A DNA stretch of 64,000 bases. Source: Mycobacterium florentinum (GTDB lineage: Bacteria > Actinomycetota > Actinomycetes > Mycobacteriales > Mycobacteriaceae). Each line of letters begins with the position of its first letter. Position 1 is the first letter of the stretch. A program made the position numbers and the translations under genes. Of the stretch, positions 46,739-56,171 are shown one piece after another. The DNA lies in the NCBI RefSeq assembly GCF_010730355.1, contig NZ_AP022576.1:2666001-2730000 (forward strand), given 5' to 3'. The notes below the pieces were generated by a model, which was given only the letters and a program-made list of their open reading frames with translations, had not been told where the DNA came from and searched no databases.

Positions 46739-46879
46739 GGCGCCGAAAGTCGGCTCGTTCGTCACGGTTGCCACGCGCGTATCACAATTTTCGCATACGT
46801 CGATTTTCGCTGGCAATCCCAGATCCGCGCGAATTCGGCTTCACTGACGACGAAGTCCGGGAGGGCACCCGGCCCGAAA

Positions 46880-46897
46880 TTGGGCAAAGTTGCCCAA
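46880..46897. promoter_or_regulatory. 18-bp palindrome between mftD and mftE
   Basis: TTGGGCAA-AG-TTGCCCAA, a perfect 8-bp-arm inverted repeat 32 bp after the mftD stop. No T-run follows on the minus strand. It looks like a regulator site or an RNA hairpin rather than a classic terminator. Confidence 0.5.
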
Positions 46898-46928
46898 CAT
46901 GGTCAGAATTCGGTCGACCGTGCCGCGA

Positions 46929-48119
46929 TCAAGCCCGTCCGCCCGGCGGCACGCCGAGCGTCCGGGTGAAGCCGTCCGGCACCAGAATGTCGTCCGGCGA
47001 CAGATCGTGGACCGAGGCGTGCCCCAGCCCCATGAGCGCCGAGTCGATGCCGCCGCGCAAGACGTCGAGCACGTTCTCGACGCCGGCCTGACCATTCGCG
47101 GCGAGGCCCCAGAGATAGGCACGGCCGATCATCACCGCCCGCGCTCCCAACGCCACGGCCTTGACCACGTCGCTCCCACGCCGGATGCCACCGTCCAGCA
47201 ACACCTCGACCTGATTGCCGACGGCCGCCACCACCGGGGGCAGCGCGCGGATCGACGCGGGCGTCCCGTCCAGGTTGTTGCCGCCGTGGTTGGACACCGA
47301 TATCGCCGAAACACCGGCATCCACAGCTCTTTTCGCGTCATCGACCCGCATGACGCCCTTGAGCATGAACGGCCCGCCCCACAGCTCGCGCAGCCAGGCG
47401 ATGTCTTCCCAGGTCGGTGGGGGGGTGCCCATCCACTCCCCGTAGGCCTGGAAGAAAGGCGGACCGGCCTCCCCGCGCGCCGCCTGGTTCGGCACCGAGA
47501 GCGCCGGCGGACGCATGGTCTTCGCCCACTTCAGGAACCACCGGGGCTTGAAGGCCGCCTCCGGAGACAATCTCAGAATGGTCCGCAGGTTCATCTCTTC
47601 GGGAATCTTGGGGCTGCCCCAGTCGCGCCCATGCGAGAACGACCAGTCGGTGGTGACGATCAAACCGACCGCACCGGCCGCGCGCGCCCGCTCGACCCGC
47701 GCGGCGATCGCGTCGCGCCCGCCCAGCCAGTACACCTGGAAGAACAGCTTGGAGTTTGCCGCGATCACTTCCTCGATCGGCTTGCTGGCGAACGACGACA
47801 AACCCATCGCCGTTCCCCGTGCCGCAGCCGCCCGCGCGACGGCGACCTCACCGTCGGGGTCGACCGCCTGAACGCCGGTCGGCGAAATCAACACCGGCAG
47901 GGAAATATCTTGTCCCATAACGGTTGTTGATAAATCGCGCTTTTCTTGCGCACCTACCACATGGGGCGCAAAACCGAGTTCGCCGAAAGCATCGACGTTG
48001 TCGGAAACCGTGATTCCCTTTTCACTGGCCGCAACAAGGGCTGAATAAACGGATTTCGGCAGCCGCCGCTTTGCGCGCTGTTGAGCGATCGCGACGGTTT
48101 CAAACCACTCGTCGGCCAT
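46929..48119 (-). CDS. mftD: premycofactocin synthase MftD (FMN-dependent)
   Basis: 396 residues from ATG 48119 (MADEWFETVAIAQQRAKRRL), equal to the length I recall for Rv0694. It belongs to the FMN-dependent alpha-hydroxyacid dehydrogenase family. VLISPTGVQAVDPDGEVA, SNHGGNNLDGTPASIRALP and VLLDGGIRRGSDVVKAVALGARAVMIGR are FMN/active-site blocks. MftD oxidatively deaminates the MftE product to give premycofactocin with its alpha-keto redox centre. Two bp after mftC. Confidence 0.95.
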   Translation of the reverse strand: MADEWFETVAIAQQRAKRRLPKSVYSALVAASEKGITVSDNVDAFGELGFAPHVVGAQEKRDLSTTVMGQDISLPVLISPTGVQAVDPDGEVAVARAAAARGTAMGLSSFASKPIEEVIAANSKLFFQVYWLGGRDAIAARVERARAAGAVGLIVTTDWSFSHGRDWGSPKIPEEMNLRTILRLSPEAAFKPRWFLKWAKTMRPPALSVPNQAARGEAGPPFFQAYGEWMGTPPPTWEDIAWLRELWGGPFMLKGVMRVDDAKRAVDAGVSAISVSNHGGNNLDGTPASIRALPPVVAAVGNQVEVLLDGGIRRGSDVVKAVALGARAVMIGRAYLWGLAANGQAGVENVLDVLRGGIDSALMGLGHASVHDLSPDDILVPDGFTRTLGVPPGGRA

Positions 48120-48121
48120 GG

Positions 48122-49312
48122 CTAGACGGGGCTTTCGTTGCACAGCCGCGCCGGCGGTTGCTGGGGCGGCCGCACCGACAGGGTCAGCGGCACCGGCTGG
48201 CGCACCTTCTGGCCGCGCGAGTGGTCGGCACGCGGACGCGGGGTCTCCCGGTTGCGGGCCAGCGCCGACGCACTGTGCCCCTGGACGCATTCGGGATCCG
48301 GCCCGTCCATCGGCAGGCCGGTAAAGAATTTGGCCGCCATGCAGCCGCCACGGCAGCTGTCGTAGTGCCCGCAACTGCCGCAAGCGCCGGCCGATTGCGG
48401 CTCACGCAGCTCGCGGAAAAGCGGTGCGTTCTTCCAGACGTTGTCAAAACCGCCGTCGGACAACACGTTTCCGGCCAAGAAGCGGTCGTGGATGGCGAAC
48501 GGGCAGGCGTACACGTCTCCCACCGGATCGATCAGGCACACCACCCGGCCGGCGCCGCACATGTTCAGCCCGGACAGCGCACCGGAGGAGCCGAGTGGCG
48601 CCAGGTGGAAGAAGGAGTCACCGGTGAGCACCCGCTCCCCCTTGGCGACCAGCCAGTCGTAGAGCTGAACCTGCTGGGCCGCGGTCGGGTGCAGTTCTTC
48701 CCACACGTCCGCGCCACGCCCCGACGGCCGTAACCGGGTGATCCGCAGCGTGGCGCCGTAACGGCTTGCCAGAGAAGCGAATTCGTCGAGCTGGTCGACG
48801 TTGTGCCGGGTCACCACGACGGAGATCTTGGCGTCTTTGAATCCGGCCGCGGCCAGGTTCTCCAGCGCACGCACCGCCATCGCGAACGACCCGGGCCCGC
48901 GGACCGCGTCGTTGACCTCCGCGGTAGCACCGTCCAGCGAGATCTGCACATCCACGTAATCGCTGGCCGCCAGTCGCGCGGCGACCTCCGGCGTGATGCG
49001 AACCCCGTTGGTCGAGAACTTGACCCCGACATGGTGGGCGGTCGCATAGTCGACCAGCTCCCAAAAGTCCGAGCGCACAGTGGGTTCCCCGCCACCGATG
49101 TTGACGTAGAACACCTGCATGCGTTCCAGCTCGTCGATGATGTCCATGCACTGCCGGGTGGACAGCTCGCGTGGATCGCGCTTACCCGACGAGGAAAGGC
49201 AGTGCACGCAGGCCAGGTTGCAGGCGTAGGTGAGCTCCCACGTCAGGCAGATGGGCGCATCGAGCCCGTGCTCGAATTGTTCGATGAGCCGCGGTACGGC
49301 CGCTGTTGTCAT
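48122..49312 (-). CDS. mftC: mycofactocin radical SAM maturase MftC
   Basis: 396 residues from ATG 49312 (MTTAAVPRLIEQFEHGLDAP). The radical-SAM cluster CNLACVHC (CxxxCxxC) is near residue 31. The C-terminal SPASM domain has further cysteines: NMCGAGRVVC, YACPFAIHD, CGSCGHYDSCRGGCMAAKF and ECVQGH, for auxiliary clusters. MftC decarboxylates the C-terminal Tyr of MftA and crosslinks it to Val. Starts inside the mftB stop (4-bp overlap). An in-frame extension upstream overlaps mftB and is not used. Confidence 0.96.
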   Translation of the reverse strand: MTTAAVPRLIEQFEHGLDAPICLTWELTYACNLACVHCLSSSGKRDPRELSTRQCMDIIDELERMQVFYVNIGGGEPTVRSDFWELVDYATAHHVGVKFSTNGVRITPEVAARLAASDYVDVQISLDGATAEVNDAVRGPGSFAMAVRALENLAAAGFKDAKISVVVTRHNVDQLDEFASLASRYGATLRITRLRPSGRGADVWEELHPTAAQQVQLYDWLVAKGERVLTGDSFFHLAPLGSSGALSGLNMCGAGRVVCLIDPVGDVYACPFAIHDRFLAGNVLSDGGFDNVWKNAPLFRELREPQSAGACGSCGHYDSCRGGCMAAKFFTGLPMDGPDPECVQGHSASALARNRETPRPRADHSRGQKVRQPVPLTLSVRPPQQPPARLCNESPV

Positions 49313-49620
49313 TGATGGTCCTCCTGGGGCACCAGCATGCGGGAATCGACCAACACACCCAACGCGTGCAGATAAGGTCCCTGCTCGCAGTCCTCGACCC
49401 CCTCGACCCGCAGGGCCGACCGGACGTCGGGATGGTCGGCCAGCGACCGCACCACCGCGAGGATGGTGCGGTTCTTCAGAAAAGAAAGCTTGCGGGTGCC
49501 GAAGTGATAGAGCAGTGCGCCAAACGGTTCCGGTCGAACCGCGACCTGCGGGTGCAATCGCCAACCGCGATCAGGGTCGAACCGGCCTTCGGTCGGTCGA
49601 GCCTGCGCGGACGCAGGCAC
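49309..49620 (-). CDS. mftB: mycofactocin chaperone MftB
   Basis: 103 residues from GTG 49620, two bp after the mftA stop. RGWRLHPQVAVRPEPFGALLYHF and TRKLSFLKNRTILAVVRSL are the RRE (peptide recognition) type chaperone motifs that deliver MftA to MftC. An upstream GTG/ATG would overlap mftA and is less likely. Confidence 0.94.
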   Translation of the reverse strand: MPASAQARPTEGRFDPDRGWRLHPQVAVRPEPFGALLYHFGTRKLSFLKNRTILAVVRSLADHPDVRSALRVEGVEDCEQGPYLHALGVLVDSRMLVPQEDHQ

Positions 49621-49622
49621 GG

Positions 49623-49712
49623 TCAGTAAACCCCGCACATTCCGTCGATGGACACCTCTTCAACCAGGGTCTCGGTGACCAGCTCGGCGTCGGTTTCGAT
49701 TTCGCGGTCCAT
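49623..49712 (-). CDS. mftA: mycofactocin precursor peptide MftA
   Basis: 29 residues from ATG 49712 ([19 protein letters not shown]...), too short for many gene finders. The invariant C-terminus IDGMCGVY ends in the Val-Tyr pair that becomes the redox cofactor. It is the first gene of mftA-B-C-D and divergent from mftR. Confidence 0.96.
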   Translation of the reverse strand: MDREIETDAELVTETLVEEVSIDGMCGVY

Positions 49713-49736
49713 ATGAATTGCCTCTCGTACGGTCTC

Positions 49737-49770
49737 GACAACGATGGTCGATCTTGTCACAATCGTCGTC
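49737..49770. promoter_or_regulatory. candidate MftR operator in the mftA-mftR intergenic region
   Basis: GACAACGAT (49737-49745) and ATCGTCGTC (49762-49770) form an inverted repeat matching at 8 of 9 positions with a 16-bp spacer, between the divergent mftA and mftR starts. The position suits a TetR-type operator; the wide spacer makes it uncertain. Confidence 0.35.
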
Positions 49771-49810
49771 AGAATATGGCATCGAGTGCCGTAATGGAAG
49801 GGCTGGTCTG

Positions 49811-50401
49811 ATGCTTCCACAGTCGCGAGTCGGCCGGCGCCGCTCGACGACACCGGGCCACATCACCGACGTCGCGATCGAGCTGTTCACCGAGCGGGGA
49901 TTTGCCGAGGTGAGCGTCGACGATGTTGCGCAGGCTGCCGGGATCTCGCGGCGCACGCTGTTCCGCTACTACGCCTCCAAAAACGCCATCCCGTGGGGCG
50001 AATTCGACACCCATCTCGCGCATCTGCGGGAGCTGCTCGACAGTGTCGGCCCGCGAGTTCGGTTGGGTGGGGCGTTGCGGGCAGCGCTGTTGGCGTTCAA
50101 CACCTTTAACGACTCCGAGACCGTCGCGCACCGTCAGCGGATGCGTGTCATCCTGCAGACCGCCGAACTGCAGGCGTATTCGATGACGATGTACGCCGGC
50201 TGGCGCGAGGTGATCGCGGAATTCGTCGCGCGGCGCACGGGAGCCGAGACGACCGACCTGCTGCCGCAGACCGTCGCATGGACGCTGCTCGGGGTCGCGC
50301 TCTCGGCCTACGAGCATTGGCTGCGAGACGAATCCGTCACGTTGCAGACCGCACTCGGCAAGGCCTTCGACGTCGTCGGCGCCGGGCTGGGCAAGCTGTA
50401 A
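49811..50401 (+). CDS. mftR: mycofactocin system TetR regulator MftR
   Basis: 196 residues from ATG 49811 ([20 protein letters not shown]); the frame is open further upstream but overlaps the mftA promoter region. The helix-turn-helix is [30 protein letters not shown]. MftR is described as responding to long-chain acyl-CoA and repressing the mft genes. Divergent from mftA; followed at 2 bp by the DUF2332 gene. Confidence 0.95.
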   Translation: MLPQSRVGRRRSTTPGHITDVAIELFTERGFAEVSVDDVAQAAGISRRTLFRYYASKNAIPWGEFDTHLAHLRELLDSVGPRVRLGGALRAALLAFNTFNDSETVAHRQRMRVILQTAELQAYSMTMYAGWREVIAEFVARRTGAETTDLLPQTVAWTLLGVALSAYEHWLRDESVTLQTALGKAFDVVGAGLGKL

Positions 50402-50403
50402 CC

Positions 50404-51450
50404 GTGAGCACCGAGCACCTGCTGCACACCCTGCGCGCGCAGGGGCGATTCTGCGGCACGTCGGGGTCGACGATGTACGAGGAACTGTTCGAGCTGGTGG
50501 CCTCCGACGTCGAAACAGGCGGCGTCTTCGCAGCGATCCTGTCCGGACAGGAAGACGTCCCGTCGCGCGAGGCGGTGCCGCTGCGGCTGCTGGGCGGTTT
50601 GCACCGATTGGTGCTCGACGGCCGGGCAGCGGTGTTGCGCCGCTGGTATCCCAGCACCGGCGGCACCTGGGATGCGGGCAGTGCGTGGCCCGAGATCACG
50701 CTTGTCGCGCAAGGCCATGCCGAGGGTCTGCGCGCGGCGCTGGGACATCCGCCGCAAACCAACGAGGTGGGCCGATCCGCCGCCCTGATCGGCGGGTTGC
50801 TGCGGATTAATCACGAAATCGATTTGCCGATACGGCTTTTCGAGATTGGATCGAGTGCCGGACTGAACCTTCGGGCCGACCGGTATCACTACCGCCATGC
50901 CGGCGGGCAGTGGGGACCGATCGACTCGCCGGTTTTGATCGACGACGCATGGCAGGGTCGGTTACCGCCGGCCGGTTCGGTGCGGATAGCCGAGCGGCGA
51001 GGCTATGACATCGCGCCCGTCGACGTCACCGGCGCCGACGGGGAGATGACCGCGCTGAGCTACGTCTGGCCCGACCAGGCCGCCCGGCTGGAGCGGCTGC
51101 GTGGCGCCATCGCGGTCGCCCGCAACGTACCCGCGCAGCTGGTGCGGCAGAGCGCCGCCGCCGCGGTCGCCGGCCTGACCCTGGCCGAGGGCGCGCTGAC
51201 CGTGCTGTGGCATTCGATCACGTGGCAGTACCTGTCACAGGACGAACGGGGCGCCGTACGCGCTCGCGTCAACGCACTCGGCGAGCGCGCGAAGTCCGCC
51301 GCACCGTTCGCGCATCTGACGATGGAACCCGCGCGCGACGGACGGGGCAGTCCGCTCAAGTTCCTGGTGCGCGCCCGTCGCTGGCCGGGCGGCGACGCTG
51401 TGGTTCTGGGCGAGTGCCATCCGCACGGCCCACCCGTGAACTGGCAATAG
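50404..51450 (+). CDS. DUF2332 family protein
   Basis: 348 residues from GTG 50404, two bp after the mftR stop. Conserved family stretches include QGRFCGTSGSTMYEELFELV, LFEIGSSAGLNLRADRYHY and the C-terminal GGDAVVLGECHPHGPPVNW. The IGSSAGLNL stretch resembles a SAM- or nucleotide-binding glycine motif, but no function is known. Its position after mftR matches Rv0690c in M. tuberculosis (recalled), so it may be in the same transcript and linked to mycofactocin physiology. Confidence 0.92.
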   Translation: MSTEHLLHTLRAQGRFCGTSGSTMYEELFELVASDVETGGVFAAILSGQEDVPSREAVPLRLLGGLHRLVLDGRAAVLRRWYPSTGGTWDAGSAWPEITLVAQGHAEGLRAALGHPPQTNEVGRSAALIGGLLRINHEIDLPIRLFEIGSSAGLNLRADRYHYRHAGGQWGPIDSPVLIDDAWQGRLPPAGSVRIAERRGYDIAPVDVTGADGEMTALSYVWPDQAARLERLRGAIAVARNVPAQLVRQSAAAAVAGLTLAEGALTVLWHSITWQYLSQDERGAVRARVNALGERAKSAAPFAHLTMEPARDGRGSPLKFLVRARRWPGGDAVVLGECHPHGPPVNWQ

Positions 51451-51518
51451 GCGCGATAGGCAAAAAATTTTCGCCCACAACCCGTCGGAGTTGGCGTTGC
51501 CGCCGCGACGATAAGGGT

Positions 51519-51719
51519 GTGAGCGCCGAAAAGGGTCACCAATCCGACGCTCGACGCGCGCTTTTGGCGCTCTACGACGAGGCGTTGCCAGTGGTTTACG
51601 GGTACTTCGTCCGACGCTGCGGCGATCGTGGCGCGGCGGAGGACCTGACGTCGGAGACCTTCCTCGCGGCGATGGACGCCGCGCGCAGGGCCGAACCGCC
51701 GCCGATTTCGATCCCGTGG
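51519..51719 (+). pseudogene. truncated ECF sigma factor (N-terminal remnant)
   Basis: GTG 51519 opens MSAEKGHQSDARRALLALYDEALPVVYGYFVRRCGDRGAAEDLTSETFLAAMDAARR, the region 2 start of an ECF/sigma-70-like factor, including the AEDLTSETF helix. It stops being recognisable at PISIPW (51719), where region 2.4 and all of region 4 should follow. The DNA instead continues in another frame into a VOC protein fragment. It cannot make a working sigma factor. Confidence 0.8.
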
Positions 51720-51741
51720 TATCCGGGACACCGAGTACGGC

Positions 51742-52164
51742 GTGCTGCTCGACGCCACCGACCCGCACGGCACGGCGTTCGCGGTGCACCAACCCATTGC
51801 CGGCCGAAAGCGCCCGGAAATCAACGGTTCCGGGCCCGGCGAACTGTCCTATGTCACCTACGAGGTGGCGGATTCGGCCGGATTCCGCGAGTTCTATGGC
51901 CGACTGCTGCGGTGGACCTTCGAGCCGGGCCGCGTCAGCGACGGCTGGCAGGTGGTGGGGTCGCATCCGATGGCCGGCGCGGCCGGTGGCAGCACGCGTC
52001 CCGCCACCGTGCCGATGTGGACGGTCGCCGATATCGAGGTGGCGATCGCGCGGGTCCGCGAAGCGGGCGGCACCGTGCTGGCCGAGCCGGCCCGCCAGCC
52101 CTACGGCATCAGCGCCGAGTGCACCGACGATCAGGGTGCGCGGTTCTACCTGGGGCAGTTCTAG
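51742..52164 (+). pseudogene. VOC/glyoxalase-family protein, 5' truncated
   Basis: The recognisable VOC sequence begins at DTEYGVLLDATDPHGTAFAVHQP (51727) directly after the sigma-factor fragment. The C-terminal module is complete: LSYVTYEVADSAGFREFYGRLLRWTF to AECTDDQGARFYLGQF. The N-terminal ~100 residues of such two-module proteins are missing. The coordinates start at GTG 51742, which could still be translated into a 140-residue single module. Ends with a 4-bp convergent overlap with the next gene. Confidence 0.75.
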
Positions 52165-53144
52165 CTCAGCGCCTCGGGGTTGGCGATCCGGATCGGCGCT
52201 CCGTCCAGCCAGGCGACCACGGCTTCGATGCTGTCCGAATAGAAGGCGGCCAGCATCTCGCGAGTGACGTATCCCAGGTGGGGAGACAACGTCACATTCG
52301 GCAGACGGCGTAACGGATGGTCGGGCGCGGGAGGTTCGATGTCATAGACATCGAGGCCGGCGCCGGCGATGCGCCCCGTCCGCAGCACCGAGATCAGCGC
52401 CGTCTCGTCGACGATCGGGCCCCTGGACGTGTTGATCAGATAGGCGTGCGGTTTCATCAGGGCCAGCTCGGGTTCGCCGACCAGGCCACGCGTGCGCTCG
52501 GAGAGCACCAGATGGATGGAGACCACGTCGGAGGATTCGAACAACGCCGCCTTGTCGACCCGGCGCGCACCGGCCGCCGTCGCGGCCTCCTCGGTCAGGT
52601 TCTGGCTCCACGCAATGACTTCCATGCCAAACACGTTGGCGTACTCGGCCATCCGCTTTCCGGTCCGACCCAGACCCAGCAGCCCGAGGGTCTTGCCGGC
52701 CAGCGTCACGCCGACACTGCTCTGCCACCCGCCATCGCGCATCCGCCGGTGCTCGTCGGCCAGGTTGCGCACCGTCGCGGTCAACAACCCCCACGCGAGT
52801 TCGGGAGTGGCGTCGCGGACCGCGCGGAATCGCGGGTTGGCGAAATCCGAATGGGCAACCAGGACGCCAAATTCGCTGGCCGCGGCCATGTCCAGGTTCG
52901 GCAGGCTCATGCCCACGATCGTGATCAACTTCAGATTTGGAAGCTGCTCGATCAGCTTGCGCGGCAATGCCATCCGTTCGCGCAGGGTACAGATCACGTC
53001 GAACGGCTGCAGTACCTCTGCGGCTTCCGCTTCAGAGAGATGCCGGTCGAAGACGGTGATCTCGGATCGGCTCCGCACCGGCGACCAGTCGGCGAGCTCG
53101 AGTGCCATACCGGCGTAGTCATCGAGTATCGCCACCCGGGGCAT
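52161..53144 (-). CDS. D-isomer-specific 2-hydroxyacid dehydrogenase
   Basis: 327 residues from ATG 53144 (MPRVAILDDYAGMALELADW). The NAD motif is LGLLGLGRTGKRMAEYANVFG (about residue 150). Catalytic Arg, Glu and His are in INTSRGPIVDE, LDVYDIEPPAP and LSPHLGYVT. It is a second member of this family in the window, and not closely similar to the SerA2-like protein at 4718. Substrate unknown. Lies directly after the ferredoxin reductase gene (5 bp). Confidence 0.93.
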   Translation of the reverse strand: MPRVAILDDYAGMALELADWSPVRSRSEITVFDRHLSEAEAAEVLQPFDVICTLRERMALPRKLIEQLPNLKLITIVGMSLPNLDMAAASEFGVLVAHSDFANPRFRAVRDATPELAWGLLTATVRNLADEHRRMRDGGWQSSVGVTLAGKTLGLLGLGRTGKRMAEYANVFGMEVIAWSQNLTEEAATAAGARRVDKAALFESSDVVSIHLVLSERTRGLVGEPELALMKPHAYLINTSRGPIVDETALISVLRTGRIAGAGLDVYDIEPPAPDHPLRRLPNVTLSPHLGYVTREMLAAFYSDSIEAVVAWLDGAPIRIANPEALS

Positions 53145-53149
53145 GGGTG

Positions 53150-54322
53150 TCAGCCTAGCATCTCCGAAATCGGTGTTGCCGCAGCGATTTTACCGCGGGC
53201 CTTCATGACTTTGCCCGGCAAACCGCCGCCGACCACGCCGACCACTACCCCGTCCCGCTCGTAGTAGGCCAGGAACTTTCGTCCGTCGTCCTCGACGAGG
53301 TGCACGATGTCGGTGGCCTCCGGCTCGCCCAGGCACTGGATTTTGACGTCGTACTGGTCGCTCCAGAAGTACGGCACGACCGCGATAGACGGCACCTCTT
53401 GCCCAAGCATCGCGGGCACCACCACCCTGGCTTGGTCGGCCACGTTGCTCCAATGCTCCACGCGCGCTTGATGTCCCGTCGCATCACGCCACGAGGCGAC
53501 ATCTCCTAGCGCCCACACGTTGGGCGCAGTGGTGCGCCCGGCCTCGTCACAGATGACACCGTTGTCAACGTCGACACCACTGCCCTCCAGCCATTCGGTG
53601 GCCGGCCGCGATCCGATGCCGACGACCACCAAATCGGCGGCAAGCTCGGTGCCGTCGCTGAGCACCACGGTGTCGACCCGGCCGTCTCCGCGCACCTCGG
53701 CCACACCGATACCGGTACGCACGTCGACGCCTTCGCCGCGATGCAGGCGCGACACCAGTTCGCCGATCTGTTCGCCGAGCACCGACGCCAGCGGCGTCGG
53801 CTGCGGCTCCACCAGCACCACGTCGACCCCCAGGCTGCGCAGGCTGGCCGCGACCTCGCAGCCGATGAAGCCGGCGCCGACCACCACGGCGTGCTGCGCC
53901 TCGGAAGCGTGCTCGCGCAGCGCCATGCTCTCGTCGAACGAGCGCAGCACGCGAATATCGTCCAGATCCGGGAACGCGGGAATCCGTCGCGGGACCAACC
54001 CCGTCGCGATCACCAGCTCGTCGTAACCGAGCGAGGTTCCGTCGGAAAGGGTCAGCGTCTGCGCGGCGGTGTCCAGGCCGGTGGCCGCCGCACCGAGCCG
54101 CAGCGTGATGTTGTTCTCGTCGTAGAACTCACGCGGCTTGAGGACGACGTCGTCGACCTCTTTGCGCAGCACTTCCTTGGACAACGGCGGCCGATCGTAG
54201 GGCAGATGGACCTCGTCGCTGACGATCGTGACGGGCCCGGTGTAATCCGACCGGCGCAATTGCTCGGCCGTGCGCGCAGCCGCGAGCCCACCCCCGACGA
54301 TCACGATTCCTTTATTGCTCAC
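53150..54322 (-). CDS. NAD(P)/FAD-dependent ferredoxin reductase
   Basis: 390 residues. The FAD motif is VIVGGGLAAARTAEQLRRSDY, followed by PYDRPPLSKEVL, the NAD(P) motif VVVGAGFIGCEVAASLRSLGV and the second FAD block VWALGDVASW. This is the rubredoxin/ferredoxin reductase group with the typical reductase C-terminal domain. It matches Rv0688 (recalled) next to the SDR Rv0687. It may supply electrons to a ferredoxin/P450 or link mycofactocin chemistry to NAD. Confidence 0.94.
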   Translation of the reverse strand: MSNKGIVIVGGGLAAARTAEQLRRSDYTGPVTIVSDEVHLPYDRPPLSKEVLRKEVDDVVLKPREFYDENNITLRLGAAATGLDTAAQTLTLSDGTSLGYDELVIATGLVPRRIPAFPDLDDIRVLRSFDESMALREHASEAQHAVVVGAGFIGCEVAASLRSLGVDVVLVEPQPTPLASVLGEQIGELVSRLHRGEGVDVRTGIGVAEVRGDGRVDTVVLSDGTELAADLVVVGIGSRPATEWLEGSGVDVDNGVICDEAGRTTAPNVWALGDVASWRDATGHQARVEHWSNVADQARVVVPAMLGQEVPSIAVVPYFWSDQYDVKIQCLGEPEATDIVHLVEDDGRKFLAYYERDGVVVGVVGGGLPGKVMKARGKIAAATPISEMLG

Positions 54323-54347
54323 GTGGAGTTCATAGCACGCGGGGCGG

Positions 54348-55202
<855 letters not shown>

Positions 55203-55253
55203 CTAGCAGCGAAACTGAAACGTGTTCTAACTTGGTTCGAAGACTCGTAGCGC

Positions 55254-56078
55254 TCAGATCTCCGAGATGATCTGGGTCCGCCGCGCGTTGTACTCCTCGT
55301 CGGTCAACGCGCCACTGGTGCGCAACGTCTCGAGCTGTTGGAGTCGCTCGGCGATCGATGCCTGTGGGGGTGAGCCGACCGGTGACGCCCCGGCCGGGGC
55401 GCCTTGCGCGGCGGGTGCCTGCTCGGCCGCGCGGCGCACCACGGCTTGGATCTGCTGACGCAGCCCCGGGTTTGACCGGATGTCGACCATCCGGTTGAGC
55501 GGAACGTTGTTGTCCTTGAGGATCCGCAGGATCTCCATCAGCGGTCCCGCCTGCCCGCTCAGGTCATAGGTCCTGTTGTCCTCGGCCACCGTAAACTGCG
55601 CCGGCACCAGCCCGTTGACCAAAGCGCTTCGTTCCCAGTCGATTTGGTATTCCTGCGTGGTGGGGTCGAGCAGTACCACGAGCTTGCGCGCGGTGAGATT
55701 GCCCAACCTGGTGACGCTGGCGATGACCCGGTCTTGACTGTCGAACGGTGTGAACCCAGGCCCGGCGATGTGCAGGTCGACCTTCACCAGCGGCTGGTCG
55801 TTGATCCGGGTCCCCGTCTCGGCGAGCCCGGTGATCTGGGCGAGCGCCAGCACGCCGTGCTGTTCCAGCAAAGCCGACTTGGCCGCCGACTTGGCGCCGT
55901 AGTTGGTCAGTGCGAGCGCGATCAGAACGTCGGCCACGGTGATGAGCAGCCCGACATAGAACATCCACTGCAGCACGTTGCCCAGGCCGAGAGTGAAGTA
56001 GACGACCAGAAAGATCGGCCCGACCAAACCGCCGCACAGCAAAACCACCAACTGCGTCTTGAGATAGCGCGCCAACAC
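55254..56078 (-). CDS. membrane protein with C-terminal SHOCT domain
   Basis: 274 residues. Two transmembrane helices lie at the N-terminus (VVLLCGGLVGPIFLVVYFTLGLG, then MFYVGLLITVADVLIALAL). A soluble domain with LARITGLAETG-like and FTPFDSQDRVIASV sequence follows, then a linker rich in Ala/Pro, and a SHOCT-type C-terminus (SIAERLQQLETLRTSGALTDEEYNARRTQIISEI). Position matches the membrane protein Rv0686 (recalled). The function is unknown; SHOCT modules are usually oligomerisation or quality-control elements. Confidence 0.9.
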   Translation of the reverse strand: MLARYLKTQLVVLLCGGLVGPIFLVVYFTLGLGNVLQWMFYVGLLITVADVLIALALTNYGAKSAAKSALLEQHGVLALAQITGLAETGTRINDQPLVKVDLHIAGPGFTPFDSQDRVIASVTRLGNLTARKLVVLLDPTTQEYQIDWERSALVNGLVPAQFTVAEDNRTYDLSGQAGPLMEILRILKDNNVPLNRMVDIRSNPGLRQQIQAVVRRAAEQAPAAQGAPAGASPVGSPPQASIAERLQQLETLRTSGALTDEEYNARRTQIISEI

Positions 56079-56171
56079 GTGGGTCTCCTCGCCTTGCCGG
56101 GAAGTTCGTGTCAGATTAGCGCTGTCGCATGCGTTGTATCCATAGCCGGAGCGTGCATCAGCCCTGGCCGG

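Noticed and set aside
51207..52313. 368-codon frame through DUF2332, sigma fragment and VOC
   Set aside because: Only the sigma-like part (51519-51719) has meaning; the rest is out of frame with the real DUF2332 and VOC sequences.
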